64,000 nucleotides of DNA from an uncultured Faecalibacterium sp. (GCA_934561555.1 CAKTGQ010000001.1:156509-220508), one strand, 5' to 3'. Counted from the stretch's first letter, positions 8,644 through 17,867 are shown. Numbers and translations are program-made. Notes: generated by a model not told the origin, from the sequence alone.

Positions 8644-10941
8644 TTATAGGGTTACAGTTTCATCCTCCCGCAAAACGATGCTGCCATCGGCGGCGCAGTC
8701 TGCCGTCCAGTGCTGCCCTACGCAGGCAGTTCCGGCGGCAATGCGGTTTGCCAGCGCCTGCTCCACCGCCCTGTCCACCTGACGGCGCAGTTCTCGCGCA
8801 CCGTAGGCCGACTGCGCTCGGGCAGCCAGTGCCGCCCCCACCTGCGGGGTGTGACGCAGCCGGTAGCCACTGCGGGCGGCGCGCTGCTCCAGCTGGCGGA
8901 GCATTTTTTCTGCAATGGCGCAGAGGTTTTCCTCAGCCAGCGGGCGGAACACGATCACCTCGTCCAGCCGCCCCAGTAGCTCCGGCCGGAACCACTTTTT
9001 GGCTTCCTCCACAGCCTGAGCAGACTGCTTTTCAAACACCGCCTCTGCCCCGGCGGCAAAGCCCAGCGGCGCGTTCTGCCCCGCCAAGAACCGTGCGCCC
9101 AAGTTGGAGGTGAGCAGCACGATGGTATTGCGGAAATCTGCCTTGCGCCCCATGGCATCGGTCAGCTGGCCGTCCTCCAAAATTTGCAACAGGATATTCT
9201 GGATATCCGGGTGTGCCTTTTCGATCTCGTCAAACAGCACCACGCTGTACGGGCGGCGGCGCACGGCTTCGGTCAGCTGCCCGCCCTCATCGTGGCCGAG
9301 GTAGCCCGGCGGCGCACCCAGCAGCCGGGCGGCGGTGTGCTGCTCCTGATACTCCGACATATCAAATTTGAGCAGCGCCTTCTCGCTGCCGAACCAGCTG
9401 ACCGCCAGCGCCCGTGCCAGTGCGGTCTTGCCCACACCGGTGGGCCCTAAAAACAGCATGGCACCGATGGGACGCCCCGGCTCGCCCAGACCCGTGCGGC
9501 TGCGCCGAATAGCTCCCGCCACAGCAGCCACCGCCCGCTGCTGACCGACGATCTCCGCATTCAGGCGGCTTTCCAGCTTGTCCAGCCGCTCCCGCTCCTG
9601 CTCGCCCACCCGCTGGGCGGGCACGCCGCTGGCGGCTGCCACCACCCGGGCGATATCCTCCGGGGTCAGTACCGGCTGGGTGCGCTGCTCCTTTTCGGCT
9701 AGGATGCGCGCCGCCGCACAGGCTTCGTCCACAAGGTCGATGGCCTTATCCGGCAGGCAGCGCCCGGGCAGATACCGCACCGAAAGCTCCACCGCCGCCT
9801 GCAGGGTCTGGGGCGGCAGGCGCACGTTATGGTACCGCTCGTAGCGGGGCGCAAGGCCGTTGAGGATTTCCACCGCCTGTGCGGGGGTAGGCTCCTCCAC
9901 CTGCACCCTGCCAAAGCGGCGTTCCAGCGCGGCATCCTTCTGGATGTGGGTGCGGAACTCCTGATTGGTGGTGGCACCAATGAGCTGCAGCTCGCCCCGG
10001 GCAAGCACCGGTTTCAGGATACTGGCGGCGTCGATAGCACCCTCGGCGGCACCGGCACCCACGATGGTGTGGAACTCGTCAATGAAGAGGATGGCGGTGC
10101 CATCCCGCACCAGCTCTTCCAGCAGGTTTTTCAGCCGCTCCTCAAAATCGCCCCGGTACTTGGTACCCGCCACAAGACTTGCCATGTCCAACGCCAGCAG
10201 CCGCCGTCCCTGCAGGGCTCTGGGCACCTGCCCGGCGGCAATGCGCAGTGCCAGACCTTCGGCCAGCGCCGTTTTGCCCACGCCGGGCTCCCCGATCAGG
10301 CAGGGGTCGTTTTTCTGGCGGCGGCACAGGATCTCCACCATGCGGTCAAGTTCTGCTTCCCGGCAGAATACCGGGTCCAGCTCCCCTTCGGCGGCGCGGC
10401 GGGTCAAATCGCGGCAATATTTATCGCTGGCGCGGCTGCCCCGGGGGATGCTTGCTGACACCCGGGGCTGGGCGGGCAGCACAAATTGTCCGCTCAGCTG
10501 GCGGCACTCCCGCACCGCCTCAGTGAGCGAAAGCCCCATCTCCGCCAGCAGCAGCCCGGCGGCGCAGCCGTCATCCTCCAGCATGGCGCAGAGCAGGTGC
10601 TCCGGCTCTGCCCGGCTGACGTGAGCATTCTGCGCTCCAATGAGCGCGTAGTCCATGGTGCGGCGCAGGTCCGGTGCCATGGCCTGCCGTTCCAGCCGCT
10701 GTGCCGGGCCGCTGCGGCGCTGCGCCAGCTGACGGCGCACCTCCGGCTCGGTGATATTTTTCCGGGTGAGGAACTGCGCCGCAGCGCCCTGCTGCCGCAG
10801 CATTGCCAGCAAAAGGTGGCTGGTATCCGCCTGTTCACAGCCCAGATCACCAGCCAGCTGCACCGCCTGCTGCAACAGCCGCGCCGCCGGGCGCGAAAAG
10901 CCCCGGTAACCGCCCATGCCCAGATTCTCCCAAATGCCCAT
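8644..10941 (-). CDS. Clp-family AAA+ unfoldase (ClpA/ClpC-like)
   Basis: A hexameric ATP-driven protein unfoldase with two AAA+ modules. ATG at 10941 with AAGGAGC upstream gives 765 residues. Residues 10-150 are the double Clp N-terminal repeat. The first module has GEPGVGKTA near residue 215, and LFIDEFHT follows. The second has GPTGVGKTALARALA near 505 and VVLFDEIEKAHPD near 575. The middle segment between modules is short, so this is not ClpB (no long coiled-coil disaggregase domain). PLGFAAG near 650 contains an LGF tripeptide at the position of the ClpP-docking loop (IGL/IGF in ClpA/ClpX/ClpC), so ClpP partnership is likely. No clpP, mcsA, mcsB or ctsR lies in the window. Confidence 0.9.
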   Translation of the reverse strand: MGIWENLGMGGYRGFSRPAARLLQQAVQLAGDLGCEQADTSHLLLAMLRQQGAAAQFLTRKNITEPEVRRQLAQRRSGPAQRLERQAMAPDLRRTMDYALIGAQNAHVSRAEPEHLLCAMLEDDGCAAGLLLAEMGLSLTEAVRECRQLSGQFVLPAQPRVSASIPRGSRASDKYCRDLTRRAAEGELDPVFCREAELDRMVEILCRRQKNDPCLIGEPGVGKTALAEGLALRIAAGQVPRALQGRRLLALDMASLVAGTKYRGDFEERLKNLLEELVRDGTAILFIDEFHTIVGAGAAEGAIDAASILKPVLARGELQLIGATTNQEFRTHIQKDAALERRFGRVQVEEPTPAQAVEILNGLAPRYERYHNVRLPPQTLQAAVELSVRYLPGRCLPDKAIDLVDEACAAARILAEKEQRTQPVLTPEDIARVVAAASGVPAQRVGEQERERLDKLESRLNAEIVGQQRAVAAVAGAIRRSRTGLGEPGRPIGAMLFLGPTGVGKTALARALAVSWFGSEKALLKFDMSEYQEQHTAARLLGAPPGYLGHDEGGQLTEAVRRRPYSVVLFDEIEKAHPDIQNILLQILEDGQLTDAMGRKADFRNTIVLLTSNLGARFLAGQNAPLGFAAGAEAVFEKQSAQAVEEAKKWFRPELLGRLDEVIVFRPLAEENLCAIAEKMLRQLEQRAARSGYRLRHTPQVGAALAARAQSAYGARELRRQVDRAVEQALANRIAAGTACVGQHWTADCAADGSIVLREDETVTL

Positions 10942-11040
10942 GTGTCTGCTCCTTGCTGCATATAAAATCGTCTGCACTGGAAGTATAGCCCCAAAGGCGC
11001 AGAAAAAATCAGTCGTTTGTGTCGGGCGGCAGAAAAAGTA

Positions 11041-11102
11041 AAAAACTATCCGCAGACGATCGCCGGTGCATGGATGCACCCGGCCGCTGCGGATAGTTTT
11101 TT
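11041..11102 (-). terminator. Terminator after the SPFH / zinc-ribbon / TPM operon
   Basis: AAACTATCCGCAG (around 11043-11055) pairs with CTGCGGATAGTTT (11087-11099), with a long GC-rich inner loop and a T-tract on both strands. It separates the TPM gene from the Clp gene. Confidence 0.8.
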
Positions 11103-11129
11103 GAGATTTTATCTTGCGAGGGATCGTTT

Positions 11130-11978
11130 TCAGAACGAGCCGCCACCGCCGCCGTGGGTGGTGCCGCTGGAGGAGGTGTGGGTGGAGCTGCCGCCGGAAT
11201 CGCCGGAGCTGGACTCCTTCGGCCGCTCGGTGCGGTGCACGTCCCGGTACAGGAACAGGTCCCGCTGGTTGGTCAGCTTCATGCTGCCCTGCCGCACATA
11301 ATCGGTTGCATCCCGCTGCGGTGCCACGCTCTTGAGCTGGCTCTTCATCACGCCAGTCACGATCAGTGCCGTCACCAGACCAATGACCAGCGCCACGCCC
11401 AGATACACGATAGAGAACGGCTCCTTGGGCATATTATCCACACCGTAGGGGTGGCCTTCGCGGGCGGCGGTGACATACGCATCCGTCCACTGGATAAAGG
11501 TGCGGAAGGCGGCGGCGTAATCGCCGTCTGCCATGTCGGGGGTCATCTGCTCGCCAAGGTACTGGATGCCAGCATCGGTAAAGGCGGTAATGCCGTAGCC
11601 GCAGGTAGAGATATGCCATTTGCGGTCGCCTATGCTCACCAGCAACAGCACACCGTCCCTGTTTGCACCGTAGCCGAACTGGCAGTAATCGTACAGGTCG
11701 TCGGCATATTCCTCCATACTGGTGTAACCCTCGCTTTCCAGCGAGTCGATGGTGGCAATGGTCACATCAAAGCTCTGGCGGACACTCAGTTCCTCCAGCG
11801 AGGCCTCCAGTTCGCTGTCCTCGTCCTCGGTCAGGACTTCTGCGCTGTCGTTCAGGCGGTAGTATAGGTCGGCAAAGCCATTTTCGGCGGCAAAAGCCGG
11901 CACAGCCAGCGCCAGCAAGAGCACCAGTGCTGCCAGCGCGGCGCAGAGGGAACGCAGTCGGATAACAGTCTTTTTCAT
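11130..11978 (-). CDS. Secreted / membrane-anchored TPM domain protein (YdjH/YgcG-like)
   Basis: 282 residues beginning MKKTVIRLRSLCAALAALVL, a Sec signal ending near AFA-AENG (residue 31). Residues 35-180 are a TPM (Psb32-like) fold: LTEDEDSELEASLEELS, FDVTIATIDSL, then DGVLLLVSIGDRKWHIST, the typical order of this fold. One membrane helix follows near 195-215 (IVYLGVALVIGLVTALIVTG), then a cytoplasmic tail ending in SSGTTHGGGGGSF. TPM domains are membrane-quality or assembly factors; the biochemical role is unresolved. Fifteen bases separate it from the zinc-ribbon gene upstream, in an operon with an SPFH gene. The set corresponds to Bacillus YdjG-YdjH-YdjI, which I recall as an envelope-stress complex. 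Confidence 0.88.
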   Translation of the reverse strand: MKKTVIRLRSLCAALAALVLLLALAVPAFAAENGFADLYYRLNDSAEVLTEDEDSELEASLEELSVRQSFDVTIATIDSLESEGYTSMEEYADDLYDYCQFGYGANRDGVLLLVSIGDRKWHISTCGYGITAFTDAGIQYLGEQMTPDMADGDYAAAFRTFIQWTDAYVTAAREGHPYGVDNMPKEPFSIVYLGVALVIGLVTALIVTGVMKSQLKSVAPQRDATDYVRQGSMKLTNQRDLFLYRDVHRTERPKESSSGDSGGSSTHTSSSGTTHGGGGGSF

Positions 11979-11993
11979 CTTCTGTTCCCTCCC

Positions 11994-13085
11994 TTACAGA
12001 ATCCCGGCCAGCCACAGCAGCCACATCACCGCATAGGATGCGGCACCAACAGCAGCCGTAAGACCCAGCGTCCACTTGCGGGCAGCGGCCTTATCCACCG
12101 GCAGGTTGCCTACAAACTTGCCGGTCTGGCCGTTCATGGCAAAGATGTAGTTGTTGCCGCGCCAGCTGGTGCTCAGCACCCACACCGGAAACAGGGCATA
12201 TTTTGCCTTGCCGCCGTGCAACTGGATGCTGCTGTTCTCTACCTTGACGGAGTCGTAGCCGGTAACGGTCTGGGTAAAGGCGTCCTCAGTGGACTGACGG
12301 ATACGCTCGTTGGCGCGTTGGATGCTCTTTTTGGCGTCCACATCGTACTTGTCGGCCACATAGCCTGCCAGATACGCAGTGTTGAAAGCCACTGCATCCT
12401 GCATGGCAAAGGGCTCGATGGATTCCATCAGGTCATCTGCCATCTTGGAGGAGCCATCCACCGGAACCGCGTCAAAGCCCAGCACGCCGTCCCGGCGCAC
12501 GGAGTAGTAGCTGGTCTCGGTATAGTCGTAGTCGTCATCCGACCAAAAGCGGGTGCGGGTGGCGGTAAAGCGCAGCTGGGCATCGGCATCGCTGTCGTAC
12601 AGCCAGAAGGGCACATACACGCCCTTGATCTCGTCGATATGGTTCTGGCTGCGGAACACCTTGGGCAGCAGGGTCTTGCCCTTGAGGTGCTCCTGCAGCT
12701 TTTCCTTAGCCGCCTTTTTGTCCAGCTTAAAGGGGATGATGAGGTCCGGGCGCAGGCCTCCGGCAAACTGTCCGGTCAGCACGATGGGGTTGCCGCAGAA
12801 GGGGCAGGCGGACGCCGCCATGGTATCGTCACCCACGATCTCGCCGCCGCAGCTTTTGCAGACGTAGGTGTGCAGACCGGCGGTCTCGCCCTCTGTCCAG
12901 CCGCCGCCGGGGGTAGCCCAGTTCATCTCGCTGGGCTTTGCGTCTTTCAGGTCCTCATCGTAGCCCTTCAGTGCGTCCACCTCAAACTCGGTATCGCAGT
13001 AGGGACATTTCATCTTCTGGGTGGTGCTGTCAAATTTGATAGCACCATCACAGCAGGGGCATTTATATTCCAGCATTCCTGCCAT
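11994..13085 (-). CDS. Zinc-ribbon membrane protein (YdjG-like)
   Basis: 363 residues. There are two CxxC knuckles at C9/C12 and C27/C30 (CPCC, CPYC), a second ribbon pair around residues 75-95 (CKSCGGE, CPFCGNP), then a beta-rich central domain of about 220 residues with paired aromatic strands (IKGVYVPFWLYD, DYDYTETSYYSV). A C-terminal helix sits near 340-360 (AAVGAASYAVMWLLWLAGIL). This arrangement matches YdjG-like proteins that sit with TPM and SPFH partners. It lacks a signal peptide and is probably tail-anchored, with the ribbons in the cytoplasm. It follows the SPFH gene by 81 bases and precedes the TPM gene by 15. No enzymatic motif is visible. Confidence 0.85.
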   Translation of the reverse strand: MAGMLEYKCPCCDGAIKFDSTTQKMKCPYCDTEFEVDALKGYDEDLKDAKPSEMNWATPGGGWTEGETAGLHTYVCKSCGGEIVGDDTMAASACPFCGNPIVLTGQFAGGLRPDLIIPFKLDKKAAKEKLQEHLKGKTLLPKVFRSQNHIDEIKGVYVPFWLYDSDADAQLRFTATRTRFWSDDDYDYTETSYYSVRRDGVLGFDAVPVDGSSKMADDLMESIEPFAMQDAVAFNTAYLAGYVADKYDVDAKKSIQRANERIRQSTEDAFTQTVTGYDSVKVENSSIQLHGGKAKYALFPVWVLSTSWRGNNYIFAMNGQTGKFVGNLPVDKAAARKWTLGLTAAVGAASYAVMWLLWLAGIL

Positions 13086-13166
13086 AGCGTTTTCTCCTAT
13101 GATCTGCGAGGCAGGGGCTTATTTGCTTTCCTGCCCCGCAGTGTGATCGGTTATTGTGCGGCGGGT

Positions 13167-14474
13167 TCAGCTGCGGTCGTTCTCGTCAAAGGGGTCGCCG
13201 CACTCCGGGCAGAACTTGGGCGGGTGTGCGGGGTCTGCCGGTTCCCAGCCGCATTTGTCGCACTTATACTTGGGTGCAGCGGCGGGCTTGGGTTTGCCGC
13301 ACTCGGAGCAGAACTTGCCCTTGTTCACGGCGCCGCAGCTGCAGGTCCAGCCCTCTGCTGCCGCCGGGCGGGGCTTGCCGCACTCCGGGCAGAATTTGCC
13401 GGTAACGGTGGCACCGCAGCTGCAAGTCCAGCTGTCGGCGGCAGAAGGCTGCTGGGGCGCTGCGGGCTGCTGACCCATGGCAAACAGGTTCTGAGCGTTC
13501 ATGCCGTTTGCACCGGCTGCCATACCCATGCCCATAAAGCCGGTCATAGCACCGGCGGTGTTCCCTGCGGCAGTCTTCATAGCGTCGATCTGACCGCCCA
13601 CCAGACGGGCTGCTGCGGTAGTGGGATCGGTGGTCATGGCGTTCTCTTCCCACTCGGTGATCTTCTTCTGCTGCTCCTCCGGGATGGACAGAGAGTTGAT
13701 GTTGAAGGAGAACACCTCAATGCCCCGCTTCTTGCGCCAGACGTTGGACAGCTGCTCGTTGAGGGCATCCGAGATCTCCAGCGTGTGGGCGGGGATCTCG
13801 TAATACTGCACCTTGTTGGCAGAAAGGGTGGCCAGCGCCGGCTGCAAAGCGCTCATCAGCTCGCTCTTTAGGCGAGGAGCCAGCTCCGAGGCATCGTACT
13901 GGTTGGAGACGTTGCTGCACACGTTGGTATAGAACAGCAGCGGGTCGCAGATGCGGTAAGTAAAGCTGCCGTTGCAGCGGATATTCACCGAGAGCTTATA
14001 ACCCCGCTCCTCGCTGACCACCACCCGGAACGGGATGGGGGTGGCGGTACCGTACAGGATCTCACCCATCTCCTTGGTGTTGATGTAGTACACGCGCTGA
14101 TCCTTGCCGGTGTCGCCGCCATAGGTAAAGCGCTTGGCTACGGTCTGGAAAGTAGCGGCCAGACTATCGCCGAAGTTGCCGGTGAACACGCTGGGCTCAG
14201 TGGAGGAATCAAAAGTAAACTCGCCCGGCTCGGCGCACACCTCCACCACCTTGCCCTGCTCCACGATGAGCATACACTGACCATCGGCCACAGCAATGCC
14301 GCTGCCGTTGGTGATGATGTTATCCTCGCCGTGGTTGGAGCTGTGGCGGGAAGTGTGCTTCTGGCCCTTGACCATCAGCACGTCCTTGTCCAGAGAATCG
14401 CAATAGAAAAACTCCTTCCACTGGTCTGCAAAAGTTCCGCCCAGTGCACTCATACCTGCTTTGATCAAACCCAT
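13167..14474 (-). CDS. SPFH domain protein with triple zinc ribbon (YdjI-like)
   Basis: 435 residues. Residues 1-290 form an SPFH/Band-7-like scaffold (ITNGSGIAVADGQCMLIVEQ, EPGEFTFDSS, YYINTKEMGEILYGT, VNIRCNGSFTYRI), the family annotated as 'SPFH domain / virion core'. A Gly/Met/Ala-rich linker near 300-335 is followed by three zinc ribbons: CSCG..CPECG, CSCG..CSECG and CDKCGW..CPECGD. No membrane helix is present, so membrane association would be peripheral or through partners. It is the first gene of the SPFH / zinc-ribbon / TPM operon with a candidate promoter at 14586-14615. The start ATG 14474 has AGGAGG seven bases upstream. Confidence 0.9.
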   Translation of the reverse strand: MGLIKAGMSALGGTFADQWKEFFYCDSLDKDVLMVKGQKHTSRHSSNHGEDNIITNGSGIAVADGQCMLIVEQGKVVEVCAEPGEFTFDSSTEPSVFTGNFGDSLAATFQTVAKRFTYGGDTGKDQRVYYINTKEMGEILYGTATPIPFRVVVSEERGYKLSVNIRCNGSFTYRICDPLLFYTNVCSNVSNQYDASELAPRLKSELMSALQPALATLSANKVQYYEIPAHTLEISDALNEQLSNVWRKKRGIEVFSFNINSLSIPEEQQKKITEWEENAMTTDPTTAAARLVGGQIDAMKTAAGNTAGAMTGFMGMGMAAGANGMNAQNLFAMGQQPAAPQQPSAADSWTCSCGATVTGKFCPECGKPRPAAAEGWTCSCGAVNKGKFCSECGKPKPAAAPKYKCDKCGWEPADPAHPPKFCPECGDPFDENDRS

Positions 14475-14585
14475 CGTAATTTCCTCCTGTACGTTTTATT
14501 GATTTTGCTTTCTTCTTTATCATGCAGAACGATTCCGTTTGCAAAAAAGTTCTGCCTGCTCAGGGGTAAGGGTCAGATAATTGAT

Positions 14586-14615
14586 ATTATAATCATACTG
14601 CAATGCGGCACTGAA
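14586..14615 (-). promoter_or_regulatory. Candidate promoter for the SPFH operon
   Basis: Minus strand TTCAGT (14615-14610), 18 bases, TATAAT (14591-14586). The -35 is weak. No SigW-type (TGAAAC...CGTA) element was found in its place. Confidence 0.4.
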
Positions 14616-14663
14616 CGCAAGGTATTTCTAACCGTTGCCATCTGCCGTTCCGGCTTTCTTCAC

Positions 14664-14704
14664 AAAAAAAGAACACCGGAGCGTCCATAGAGGCTCCGGT
14701 GTTC
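14664..14704 (-). terminator. Terminator of the trkA-trkH operon
   Basis: A perfect 12-bp stem (14671-14682 with 14693-14704) followed by seven T on the minus strand. Confidence 0.9.
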
Positions 14705-14744
14705 CGAAATAACATATTTTTGCTTGTCCCGTGCCCCAAAAGGC

Positions 14745-16187
14745 TCAGAACTTCCGCCATGTATCCGGCATAAACAGCACCAGCATGGGGAAGATCTCCA
14801 AACGGCCTGCCAGCATATCGAAGATCAGCACCAGCTTTGCGGGGTCTGCAAAGCAGCCGAAGTTCTGCATGGGGCCTACCTTGACAAGACCCGGGCCGAT
14901 GTTGTTCAGAGTAGCCGCCACGGCGGTGAAGTTCGTTACCATATCAAAGCCGTTCAGGCTGATGAGGAAGAAGGAGGCCGCAAAAATAAAGATATACGCC
15001 GCCACAAACACGTTGGTGGTGCGGATCGTCTCGTGGTTCAGCAGCTTGCCGTCCATGCGGGCGGGTGCCACCACCTGCGGGTGCAGTGCGGTCTTGAGCT
15101 CCTTAACCAAGGTCTTACCCAAAATGAGGAAGCGGCTCACCTTCATGCCGCCGCCGGTACTGCCCGCGCAGGCACCAATGAACATGAGCATGACCAGGAT
15201 CTCCTTGGAGAGGGTCGGCCACAGGTCAAAATCGCAGCTGGAGAAGCCGGTGGTGGTGATGATGGAGCCCACCTGAAAAGCGGCCTGCCGCAGCGCCTCG
15301 CCAAAGCTGTTGTACATGCTATAAATGTTGGCAGTGATGATGCCCACTGCCACTGCAATGACCACAAAGTAGCCCCGCACCTCCTCGCTGGCAGCAGCGC
15401 GGCGGAACTTGCGCATGAGCAGCAGGAAGTAGGCGTTGAAGTTGACGCCGAACAGGATCATGAAAATGGTCACGACCCACTGGATGTAGGGCGAAAAGCT
15501 GGCAAAGCTATCGTTGAGGAAACCGAAGCCGCCGGTGCCCGCCGTACCAAAGGCGGTGAGCAGGGCTTCGAACAGGGGCATTCTGCCAACAAGCAGGAAC
15601 ACCAGTTCCAACATGGTAAGGGCAAAGTAGATGCCGTACAGAATTTTAGCGGTGGACTGTACCTTAGGCACCAGCTTGTCCACCTGCGGGCCGGGGCTTT
15701 CGGCTTTCATCAGGTTGACGTGGGAGCCGCCGGTCAGCGGCAGCAGCGAGAGCAGAAACACCAGAACGCCCATACCGCCGATCCAGTGGGTGAAACTGCG
15801 CCAGAACAGAATGCCGTTGGGCAGCCCCTCCACGGCGGGCAGAATGCTGGCACCGGTGGTGGTAAAGCCGGAGACCGTCTCAAACAGGGCGTCCACAGGG
15901 TTCGGGATGCAGCCGGTGAGCACAAAGGGTACCGCGCCCATTACCGAGATGAACACCCAGCACAGCGAGGTAGCCGCAAAGCCTTCGCGCATATAGAACA
16001 CCTTACTGCGGGGCTTGATGGTGTGCAGGGCGTAGCCGATGCCGGCGCTGACGGCAGCTGTGAGCAGAAACACGCCCAGCACCATCCACTCGCCATACAC
16101 TAAGCTGGCGGCGGCGGGCAGCAGCAGCAACGCGCCCTCGATCATCAGCACATAGCCCAGCAGACGGAAAACGATCGCATAATTCAT
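14745..16187 (-). CDS. trkH: Trk-type potassium uptake channel subunit TrkH/KtrB
   Basis: The membrane pore of a low-energy K+ uptake system, gated by the cytoplasmic TrkA ring. 480 residues with about ten or more membrane helices in the repeated M1-P-M2 pattern. Pore segments include TVSGFTTTGASILP near residue 110, FGTAGTGGFGF near 220 and GACAGSTGGGMKVSR near 335, each carrying a filter glycine. It begins MNYAIVFRLLGYVLMIEGAL. It starts 12 bases after the trkA stop, so both subunits are made from one transcript that ends at 14664-14704. TrkA/Ktr systems are commonly c-di-AMP controlled in Firmicutes, and gdpP is in this window. Confidence 0.95.
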   Translation of the reverse strand: MNYAIVFRLLGYVLMIEGALLLLPAAASLVYGEWMVLGVFLLTAAVSAGIGYALHTIKPRSKVFYMREGFAATSLCWVFISVMGAVPFVLTGCIPNPVDALFETVSGFTTTGASILPAVEGLPNGILFWRSFTHWIGGMGVLVFLLSLLPLTGGSHVNLMKAESPGPQVDKLVPKVQSTAKILYGIYFALTMLELVFLLVGRMPLFEALLTAFGTAGTGGFGFLNDSFASFSPYIQWVVTIFMILFGVNFNAYFLLLMRKFRRAAASEEVRGYFVVIAVAVGIITANIYSMYNSFGEALRQAAFQVGSIITTTGFSSCDFDLWPTLSKEILVMLMFIGACAGSTGGGMKVSRFLILGKTLVKELKTALHPQVVAPARMDGKLLNHETIRTTNVFVAAYIFIFAASFFLISLNGFDMVTNFTAVAATLNNIGPGLVKVGPMQNFGCFADPAKLVLIFDMLAGRLEIFPMLVLFMPDTWRKF

Positions 16188-16199
16188 AGTCTGCCTCCG

Positions 16200-17552
16200 T
16201 CAGTGCTCCACGATATCGCGCAGGTCGTGCAGACCGTGCTCCAGCGTGACCACGATGACGTTGTCGCCCACCTGGATCTGGTCGCCGCCGCGGGGGATCA
16301 AAATCTTGCTGCCGCGGGTAATGCAGCACAGCAGCAGGTTCTTTTTCAGATGCAGCTGGCTCAGGGGCACGCCGGTGGCAGCGCTTTCCTCGTGCACCGT
16401 AAATTCCAGCGCCTCCACGCGGTCGTCCAGAATGCGGTACAGGGTCTTGATATTGCTGCCCGCCTCGTTCTGCAGGGCGCGGACGTACTGCACGATGTAG
16501 TCACAGGTCATGTACTTGGGGTAGACCACGCTGCCCAGATCCAGCCCGGCCAGAATATCGTCAAATTCCAGACGGTTGACCTTGGTCACCAGCTTGCCGT
16601 TGGAGTGCTTTTTTGCAAACAAGGTCAGCAGCACGTTCTCCTCGTCGATGTTGGTCAGCGCCACAAAAGCCTCGGTGGATTCCAGCCCCTCGGAAAGCAG
16701 AAATTCGCGGTTGGAGCCGTCCTCGTTCAGGATCTGTGCGCCGGGCAGCTGCTCAGCCAGTTCTACGCAGCGGGCGGCGTCCCGCTCCACGATGCGCACC
16801 CGCACATGGTTTTCCAGCAGTTCCTGACTGAGGTAGTAGGCAATGGCACCGCCGCCCACGATGAGGGCGTTGCGCACCGGCTGCACCGGCAGATGCAGCT
16901 GCTGGAAGAAGGCGTGGGCCTTTTCCTGCGTGGCAAGGAAGGTGACCTGATCGCCCTTTTGCAGCACAAAGTTACCGTTGGGGATGATGACCCCGCCGTC
17001 ACGCTCCACTGCACATACCAGAATATCGCTCTTGAGCCGGGTGGGGATCTCGCGGATGGCTACGCCGTCCAGTGCATCGGGCAGCGCAAACTTGATCAGC
17101 CGCACACGGCCGTCTGCAAAGGTATCGATCTTGCTGGCACCGGGGAACCGCAGCAGATGGGAGATCTCCTTTGCCGCTGCCATTTCCGGGTTGATGATGG
17201 CGGAAATGCCGATCTGCTTTTTGATAAAATCCAGCTCGTGGCTGTAAGACGGGTTGCGCACACGGGCAATGCCGTGGCAGTGACCCGCCTTTTTGGCAAA
17301 CATGCAGCAAAGCAGGTTCAGTTCGTCCGAGCCGGTGACCGCAATGAACACATCCGCATCTTCAATGCCCGCCTCGGACAGGGTGGTGATGGACGAGCCA
17401 TTGCCCACGATGCCCAGCACGTCGTAGCTTTCGGTCAGGTGCTCCACACGCGCTTTGTTGGTGTCCACCACAGTCACGTTGTGGCCTTCCTCGCTGAGCT
17501 GGCGTGCCAGAGCCGTACCGACCTTGCCGCCGCCCACCAGAATGATCTTCAT
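16200..17552 (-). CDS. trkA: Trk system regulatory subunit TrkA
   Basis: The cytoplasmic NAD(H)/ATP-binding gating ring of TrkH. 450 residues in the full-length double arrangement: RCK-N1 begins MKIILVGGGKVGTALARQL (Rossmann GGGxxG), RCK-C1 follows near 140-215 (LPDALDGVAIREIP), RCK-N2 begins near 228 (ALIVGGGAIAYYLSQELL) and RCK-C2 lies near 370-450 (VPLSQLHLKKNLLLCCITRG). Both RCK-C domains are present, the usual c-di-AMP or Na+/K+ sensing module. It is the first gene of trkA-trkH, with a promoter at 17603-17630 and GAAAGGAC before the ATG. Confidence 0.96.
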   Translation of the reverse strand: MKIILVGGGKVGTALARQLSEEGHNVTVVDTNKARVEHLTESYDVLGIVGNGSSITTLSEAGIEDADVFIAVTGSDELNLLCCMFAKKAGHCHGIARVRNPSYSHELDFIKKQIGISAIINPEMAAAKEISHLLRFPGASKIDTFADGRVRLIKFALPDALDGVAIREIPTRLKSDILVCAVERDGGVIIPNGNFVLQKGDQVTFLATQEKAHAFFQQLHLPVQPVRNALIVGGGAIAYYLSQELLENHVRVRIVERDAARCVELAEQLPGAQILNEDGSNREFLLSEGLESTEAFVALTNIDEENVLLTLFAKKHSNGKLVTKVNRLEFDDILAGLDLGSVVYPKYMTCDYIVQYVRALQNEAGSNIKTLYRILDDRVEALEFTVHEESAATGVPLSQLHLKKNLLLCCITRGSKILIPRGGDQIQVGDNVIVVTLEHGLHDLRDIVEH

Positions 17553-17602
17553 AACAAGTCCTTTCTCCTTTGGCAGCCCCTTTTCCCGGGGCTAGCAATT
17601 AC

Positions 17603-17630
17603 AGTATAGTATAGCATATCCCACCGTAAA
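17603..17630 (-). promoter_or_regulatory. trkA promoter
   Basis: Minus strand TTTACG (17630-17625), 16 bases, TATACT (17608-17603). A second overlapping TATACT lies five bases upstream. Confidence 0.5.
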
Positions 17631-17639
17631 GTTCTACCA

Positions 17640-17830
17640 TTTGCCCCACAAATACATCGAATCGCTTAAAAAGCGACGATTTTTTTGTGCAAGACGGCCT
17701 GTTTTCAGCGTGAAAACGCAAAAAAGGAACTTCCGCGCAGCTTTTGCGCAGCAGTCCCTTGGGGCAAAACGATTTAGAATGCCCTCCGCGTGCGCTTTGG
17801 GCATTATCAGTGGAAAAATTATTGTTGCAA
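17640..17830. other. Intergenic hairpin-rich stretch containing a dispersed repeat copy
   Basis: No gene is seen. It contains several short stems: TCGCTT/AAGCGA near 17665, GCGCA/TGCGC near 17736-17750 and AATGCCC/GGGCATT near 17778-17805. Bases 17731-17754 match 63363-63386 at 22 of 24 positions. Confidence 0.4.
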
Positions 17831-17833
17831 GAA

Positions 17834-17867
17834 CAAGGTCGGGCAGCCTGCGGGCTGCCCGACCTTG
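17834..17867. terminator. Terminator after pdp
   Basis: A perfect 15-bp stem (17834-17848 with 17853-17867) around a TGCG loop, 40 bases past the pdp stop. Confidence 0.8.

Noticed and set aside
8644..10941. ClpB disaggregase
   Set aside because: The long middle coiled-coil domain is missing and an LGF ClpP-docking tripeptide is present.
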